Below, piece by piece: positions 59,764-64,000 of a stretch of DNA of 64,000 nucleotides. The translations under genes and the position numbers were made by a program. The notes beneath the pieces were generated by a model. The model ran no database searches, was not told the origin of the DNA, and saw only the letters and a list, made by a program, of their open reading frames with translations. This DNA comes from an uncultured Candidatus Binatia bacterium. GTDB lineage: Bacteria; Desulfobacterota; Binatia; UBA9968; JAJDTQ01. Within the stretch, counting starts at the first letter, position 1. Each line of letters begins with the position of its first letter. Location of the stretch: NCBI GenBank assembly GCA_958295985.1, contig OY282432.1, positions 3,567,001-3,631,000 on the forward strand, written 5' to 3'.

Positions 59764-60932
59764 CCCGCTTCCCTCCCCAGGATCAGCGCCGACTGACACA
59801 CCGTGTTACCGCCGTGGCCGGACACGAAGGCGATGTTGCAATCCTTCACCTGCCGGTCGGGGGTGTGCTCGCGGCGGACCTGCCGCGCGCCTTCCAGCAC
59901 CTGGAGCATGCCCTCGATGTGCCCTTCGGAAAGCTGGCCGCCGGAGGTGTTGGTGGGCAGCACGCCGTCGAACTCCAGCGCACCGGAGGCGACGAAAGGA
60001 CCCCCTTCCCCTTTGGCGCAGAAGCCGTAGTCCTCGAGTTGCAGCAGCACCATGTGCGTGAAGCAGTCGTAGATCTGCGCGGTGTCCACGTCCCTGGGGC
60101 CGATGCCCGCCATCTTGTAGGCCGCCTCCCCCGCCTCCTTGGCGCCGGTGGTGATCATGTTGTCGCCGGCGTGCCAGCCGCTCAGGCGGTTGCCGAAGCC
60201 GAAGCCCAGGACATGGGCCGGCGGCTGCCGCAGGTCGCGGGCGCGTTCCGCGGTGGTCACCACCACCGCTCCGGCGCCGTCGATGAACACGCTGCAGTCG
60301 TAGAGGCACAGCGGGTCCACGATGAGCCGGGCGCTCAGGTACTCGTCCAGGGTCAGCGGCTTCTGCATGAACGCGTGGGGGTTCTTGCGCGCGTGGTTGC
60401 GGAACGCCACCGCGATGGCGCCGAGTTGCGCCTTGGTGGTGCCGAAGCGCTCCATGTGGCGCCGGGCCGCCACCGCGTAGTTGACCGGCGCGCCGAACTG
60501 GCCGAACTCGGAGCCGAACTCCGAGTAGGTCCGGGGCCGGGAGGCCACGGCCTGCCTGGCCTCCGCGGTGCGATGGGTGCGCGACCAGGTGTCGCGGCCG
60601 TAACCCACCACCACAGTGTTGCAGACGCCGGCTTCGATGGCCATGCACGCCATGGCCACGGCCATGGTCTGGCTCGCGCCGCCGTTGGCGGTGGAGGTGC
60701 TGAAGGTGACGTCGAGCCCCAGCGCCTCTCCGACGCGCTGGTGATGGCAGTAGACGTCGTCCGGTCCGCGGGTGATGAGGCCGTCCACGTCCCGCTTCTC
60801 GAGGCCGGCGTCCTCGATGGCGTTCTTGGCCGCCACCGCGAAGAGTCCGATGGGACCGAGCTCGGGCACCTTGCCCAGAGGGCTCTGACCCACGCCGACG
60901 ATGGCGTACTTGCCGCTCAGGTTCGTGCTCAT
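59760..60932 (-). CDS. SCP2-type thiolase/lipid-transfer family protein
   Basis: ATG 60932 (MSTNLSGKYAIVGVGQSPL) with AGGAGG upstream gives 390 residues. The fold signatures are there: DVDGLITRGPDD, TSTANGGASQTMAVAMACMA, and the C-terminal VSGHGGNTV. At the position of the first catalytic Cys, relatives have S-x-C-A-S; here it is TANGGAS, so the nucleophile is absent. This is common in thiolase-like partners of DUF35, which run retro-aldol or retro-Claisen steps. It overlaps the DUF35 gene by four bases. Confidence 0.92.
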   Translation of the reverse strand: MSTNLSGKYAIVGVGQSPLGKVPELGPIGLFAVAAKNAIEDAGLEKRDVDGLITRGPDDVYCHHQRVGEALGLDVTFSTSTANGGASQTMAVAMACMAIEAGVCNTVVVGYGRDTWSRTHRTAEARQAVASRPRTYSEFGSEFGQFGAPVNYAVAARRHMERFGTTKAQLGAIAVAFRNHARKNPHAFMQKPLTLDEYLSARLIVDPLCLYDCSVFIDGAGAVVVTTAERARDLRQPPAHVLGFGFGNRLSGWHAGDNMITTGAKEAGEAAYKMAGIGPRDVDTAQIYDCFTHMVLLQLEDYGFCAKGEGGPFVASGALEFDGVLPTNTSGGQLSEGHIEGMLQVLEGARQVRREHTPDRQVKDCNIAFVSGHGGNTVCQSALILGREAG

Positions 60933-60962
60933 GTTTCCTCCTGTTTCCCGCCCCACCCCTCC

Positions 60963-60989
60963 CGGATTCCGGCTTCGGCCGGAACGACG
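60963..60989. repeat. Short UUCG-type hairpin repeat
   Basis: TTCCGGC, TTCG, GCCGGAA (60967-60984) is a 7-bp stem with a TTCG tetraloop in the gap between the thiolase and hydratase genes, inside a GGATTCCGGCTTCGGCCGGAACGACG context typical of dispersed repeats. It may adjust expression within the operon. Confidence 0.6.
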
Positions 60990-61052
60990 AGTTGGGGCGC
61001 CAGCGGGCCATTTCATGGGAATCGCGAGGTTCGGACAGTGCCCAGGCAGTAC

Positions 61053-61853
61053 CTATTTGGCCTTCCACACGGCCGGACGCTTTTCGGCAAAGGCGCGAGA
61101 GCCTTCCTTCTGGTCCTCGGTGGTCGCAAGCGCCAGGCCCAGCTCGCTCTCGAGCTTCAGGCCCTGTTCCAGGGGAAGCTGAAAACCCCTGGTGATGGCC
61201 TCCTTGATGGCGATGACCGAGAGCGGCGCACCGAGACAGATCTTGGCCGCGATCTCCCGGGCCGCGTCCATGTAGCCGTCCACCGGCGCCACCTTGTTCA
61301 CGAGACCGATGCGCAACGCCTCCTCGGCGCCCACGGCCTCGCCCGTGAGGGACAGCTCCAACGCCTTGGCCAGGCCGATGAGCCGCGGCAGGCGCTGGGT
61401 GCCGCCGCCTCCCCCCAACCGGCCTCGCCGGACCTCGAACATGCCGAGCTTGGCGTCCTCCGCGGCCACGCGGATGTCACAGGCCAGCGCCAGCTCCAGG
61501 CCGCCGCCCACCGCGTAGCCGCGAATCGCCGCGATGGTGGGCTTTTCCAGCGTGGCCACGGCCTGGTTCTGAGAATGGATGCTCGGCCGGTTGCGCACCC
61601 GGCGCTTCTCGAAGAAGGTTGAATCGTCCACTTCCCGCGCCCGCTCCTTGAGGTCGAGCCCGGTACAGAAGGCCCGCTCCCCCGCGCCAGTGATGATGCA
61701 CACCCACACGTCGGGGTCGGCGGACACGCGTCCGCACGCGTCCACCAGTTCGTCCCGCGCCTTGTAGCTGATGGCGTTCATCGACTCCGGGCGGTTGAGG
61801 GTGACGGTGGCCACATGGTCGGTCACTTCATAGAGGATGTTCTCGTAACTCAC
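61053..61853 (-). CDS. Enoyl-CoA hydratase/isomerase family protein
   Basis: The likely start is GTG 61853 (then SYENILYEVTDHVATVTLNR), with AAGGAGAG upstream; GTGA overlaps the preceding stop. The length is then 266 residues, standard for a crotonase. The oxyanion-hole blocks are ERAFCTGLDLKERAR and IAAIRGYAVGGGLELALACD; at the catalytic positions are Glu in MFEVRRGRLGGGGG. It would hydrate or isomerise an enoyl-CoA. It follows an acyl-CoA synthetase and precedes a thiolase, as in a fatty or ring-derived acid pathway. Confidence 0.93.
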   Translation of the reverse strand: MSYENILYEVTDHVATVTLNRPESMNAISYKARDELVDACGRVSADPDVWVCIITGAGERAFCTGLDLKERAREVDDSTFFEKRRVRNRPSIHSQNQAVATLEKPTIAAIRGYAVGGGLELALACDIRVAAEDAKLGMFEVRRGRLGGGGGTQRLPRLIGLAKALELSLTGEAVGAEEALRIGLVNKVAPVDGYMDAAREIAAKICLGAPLSVIAIKEAITRGFQLPLEQGLKLESELGLALATTEDQKEGSRAFAEKRPAVWKAK

Positions 61854-63997
61854 GGCAACTCTCCTTCTTGCACCGGACCGGGCGGGTCCGGCAGCGTGAT
61901 GAGGGCATCCGCCACTGCCACGCCGTGGCCCTGGGGACGCACCATCACCGGATTCATCTCCACCGCGGTGAAGCGGCCGGCGTTGCAGGCCACGAAGTCG
62001 CCGAAGCGGACCACGCACTGCACCAGAGCGTCCACGTCCCGGGGCTTCCCGCCCCGCAGACCGCTCAGCAGCGCCCCGCCTCGCAGCTCCGCCAGCATCT
62101 CACGCACGTCTTGCTCGTCCAGCGGCGGCAGCCGGAAGGCCGCGTCCTGGAACACTTCCACGTAGACGCCGCCCAACCCCAGCATGACCAGCGGCCCGAA
62201 CTGCGGGTCGTGCACCATGCCGACGATGACCTCCAACCCGTCGGAGACCATTTCCTGCACCAGGACACCGTCGATGCGGGCGTGCGGATGGACCGCCTTG
62301 ACGTTCCTGATGACCCGGAGGTACGCCGTCTCCACCTCCTCAGCGGTCGCGGCTCCGAGATGAACGCCGCCGGCATCCGACTTGTGAGGCACGTCGGGCG
62401 ACTGAACCTTCAGCGCCACCGGATGGCCGAGGCTCCCGGCGATCTCGACGGCCTGCTCGGGAACTTCGGCAAGGCCTTCCCGTGTCATGGCGATGCCGGT
62501 GCGCGCCAGGATTCGCTTGCTGTCGTACTCGGTCAGTGCCCCGGCGCCGTCCGGCGGGTGGAAATCCACGGACGCCGCCGGGGTCCGTGACCGCCTCTCC
62601 CGGCCCCGGAACGCCGCGTAGTCCACCAGCTTGCGCACCGCCTTCATCCCCCCGGCCACGTCTTCGAGGATGGGGACCCCGGTCTCGCCGGAGAACGTCC
62701 GGCAGTCGCCGGCAAGGCTGTTGGAGGCCAGCGACAGCACGAACATGGGCTTTGGGGCGGTCTTGGCGCACGCGGCCACCTGGTCCAGCAGCTTCTGCTG
62801 GCCGGGCGCGGTGGTCCGCTTGACGCTCAGGGCCATGCCTACCAGGTCGATGCCGTCATCTCTCAGCAGCGTGTCGAGGACCGACGCAAGATTGGTTCCC
62901 TGCTCGATGCGGGGCATCCCCACCGTATCGATGGGATTGCTGAACGGACGGTCCGAGACGCCCAGGATTTCCTGGAGCTTCGCGTTGACGGCCGGGGACA
63001 AGGCCGGGCACTGGAGTCCCGCGACGGCATTGACGTCGCTGATGAGCGCCGTCGCCCCGCCGGAGATGGTGAGGAAGACGACCCGCCCTCCCGCCGGAAG
63101 ACGTCCGTGGAGGAACAGACCCGCGGTCTCCACCAACTCGTCCAGGCTGTCCACCAGGGCCACGCCCGTCTCCCGGAACAGAGCGGCGTAGGCCTCCTGC
63201 CGGCCCGCCAGGGTACCGGTGTGCGCCACCGTGGCCTGCCGCCCGGACTCGGTGCGGCCAAGCTTCAGCACCACCACGGGCTTCTTCCGGGTGGCCGCTG
63301 CCAGCACCCGGCGCAGCCTGGCGCCATCCTTGGCCCCTTCCATGATGCAGGCGATGACCCGGGTCTCGGGGTCGTCGGCCAGGTATTCGATGTAGTCGGC
63401 CATCTCCACCACGGCCTCGTTGCCGCTGGAGATCATGTAGTTGAAGCCGATGTTCCGGCTGGCGCCCAACTCGGTGACCGCGTTGGTCAGCCCGCCGCTC
63501 TGGGAGACGAGCGAGACGCCGCCCGGGACCGCGTCCTGGGGGATGGAGAAATAGGAGTTGGCGAAACCGTATCGGAGGCTCGCCACCCCCATGCAGCAGG
63601 GGCCGGTGACGGCCATGCCTCCGGCGGCCGCCATCCGCTGAAGCTCCGCCTGACGCCGCCGGCCGGCCGGGGTATCCCCATCCGCGAAACCCTCCGCCAC
63701 CACGATGCCCGAGGGCACCCCCGCAGCAACGGCTTCCTCCATCACCTCCAGCACCCGCGCGGCGGGCAACGCCACCACCACGCAATCCGGCACCTCCGGA
63801 AGCCCTTCGATGGAAGGATAACACGGCCTGCCCCGGACCTCCGTGTAGTTGGGATTCACCGGATAGACGGCTCCCTGGAAACCCGACGCAAGGACGTTCC
63901 CGAGTATCCGTCCTCCCGTGCCGGCCCTGGGAGACGCGCCGACAACCGCCACCGAACTCGGCTGAAGCAATGCCTGAAGATTTGCGTTCCGGCTCAT
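61850..63997 (-). CDS. NDP-forming acyl-CoA synthetase (acetate-CoA ligase family)
   Basis: This 715-residue protein joins the alpha and beta parts of ADP-forming acyl-CoA synthetases. SVAVVGASPRAGTGGRILGN is the CoA-binding Rossmann start, SLVSQSGGLTNAVTELGAS the second domain, and VAHTGTLAGRQEAYAALFRE carries the phospho-histidine-type site. An ATP-grasp domain follows (about 480-715: HPVALKVQSPDVPHKSDAGG, GVLVQEMVSDGLEVIVGM). It would load an acid onto CoA at the head of the operon. The start at 63997 is within 3 nt of the right edge, so its ribosome site is not seen. Confidence 0.93.
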   Translation of the reverse strand: MSRNANLQALLQPSSVAVVGASPRAGTGGRILGNVLASGFQGAVYPVNPNYTEVRGRPCYPSIEGLPEVPDCVVVALPAARVLEVMEEAVAAGVPSGIVVAEGFADGDTPAGRRRQAELQRMAAAGGMAVTGPCCMGVASLRYGFANSYFSIPQDAVPGGVSLVSQSGGLTNAVTELGASRNIGFNYMISSGNEAVVEMADYIEYLADDPETRVIACIMEGAKDGARLRRVLAAATRKKPVVVLKLGRTESGRQATVAHTGTLAGRQEAYAALFRETGVALVDSLDELVETAGLFLHGRLPAGGRVVFLTISGGATALISDVNAVAGLQCPALSPAVNAKLQEILGVSDRPFSNPIDTVGMPRIEQGTNLASVLDTLLRDDGIDLVGMALSVKRTTAPGQQKLLDQVAACAKTAPKPMFVLSLASNSLAGDCRTFSGETGVPILEDVAGGMKAVRKLVDYAAFRGRERRSRTPAASVDFHPPDGAGALTEYDSKRILARTGIAMTREGLAEVPEQAVEIAGSLGHPVALKVQSPDVPHKSDAGGVHLGAATAEEVETAYLRVIRNVKAVHPHARIDGVLVQEMVSDGLEVIVGMVHDPQFGPLVMLGLGGVYVEVFQDAAFRLPPLDEQDVREMLAELRGGALLSGLRGGKPRDVDALVQCVVRFGDFVACNAGRFTAVEMNPVMVRPQGHGVAVADALITLPDPPGPVQEGELP

Positions 63998-64000
63998 TGT

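Overview
The window looks like chromosome from an uncultivated, GC-rich bacterium with a large catabolic repertoire. No rRNA, complete tRNA or marker gene fixes the lineage. The mix of amidohydrolase-2, tripartite tricarboxylate (TTT) transporter, UbiD, bicupin dioxygenase, hydantoinase and UGSC selenoprotein genes is what one meets in Tectomicrobia/Entotheonella-like or other deep proteobacterial metagenome bins; that placement is a low-confidence inference.

Layout. (1) 1-1.35 kb: a DUF362 gene cut by the left edge and a decayed IS3-family element. (2) 1.4-10.6 kb, minus strand: a catabolic operon with a GST, two UbiD decarboxylases, a 4,5-dihydroxyphthalate-decarboxylase-like binding protein, a gentisate-dioxygenase-like bicupin, a PqqC/TENA-fold enzyme, a DapA-type aldolase, a two-domain RidA protein and a CmcJ-like oxygenase. 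(3) 10.8-23.1 kb, plus strand: amidohydrolases, two more bicupins, a second dihydroxyphthalate-type binding protein, a complete TTT transporter (TctA, TctB, TctC), an aldolase, and an MFS exporter that seems to start at CTG. (4) 23.1-25.0 kb, minus: a type II restriction-modification pair of the XcyI/Cfr9I/XmaI kind. (5) 25.3-29.0 kb, plus: DUF3891, YCII, a third aldolase and a fourth bicupin. (6) 29.0-40.7 kb, minus: a luciferase-like oxidoreductase, a ferric-iron-type ABC transporter, a hydantoinase/carboxylase-like operon (HyuA, HyuB, a small zinc protein, an isochorismatase-fold protein without its cysteine) and a Fic protein. (7) 40.7-45.5 kb: a low-GC accessory island. It begins with gene debris (pieces of hyuA, a Rieske oxygenase and an MFS gene). 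It then holds an exported protein made of 64 Gly-Asp-type dipeptides directly upstream of an aspartyl beta-hydroxylase, facing an operon of a membrane-anchored LuxR regulator and an unrecognised 522-residue protein. (8) 45.5-52.2 kb: an MFS exporter, an NMT1-like binding protein, an amidohydrolase, and a second TTT system whose TctA and TctB are fused. (9) 52.3-64.0 kb, minus: two acyl-CoA dehydrogenases, an unrecognised 363-residue protein, a UGSC-family selenoprotein with an in-frame TGA, a DUF4143 ATPase, a MetE-like methyltransferase, and a DUF35/thiolase/enoyl-CoA hydratase/acyl-CoA synthetase operon.

How it fits together. Two TTT systems, an ABC importer and several soluble ligand-binding proteins would bring in organic acids. 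UbiD, amidohydrolase-2, bicupin, CmcJ, hydantoinase and aldolase enzymes would decarboxylate, hydroxylate and cleave aromatic or heterocyclic substrates, and the acyl-CoA genes would carry products to central metabolism. The actual substrates cannot be read from sequence.

Two loci stand out. One is the UGSC selenoprotein at 56.2-56.8 kb: any caller that reads TGA as stop splits it in two, and a perfect 9-bp hairpin sits just after the TGA. The other is the poly(Gly-Asp)/aspartyl-hydroxylase locus at 41.9-45.3 kb, which may make a heavily hydroxylated acidic polymer or peptide.
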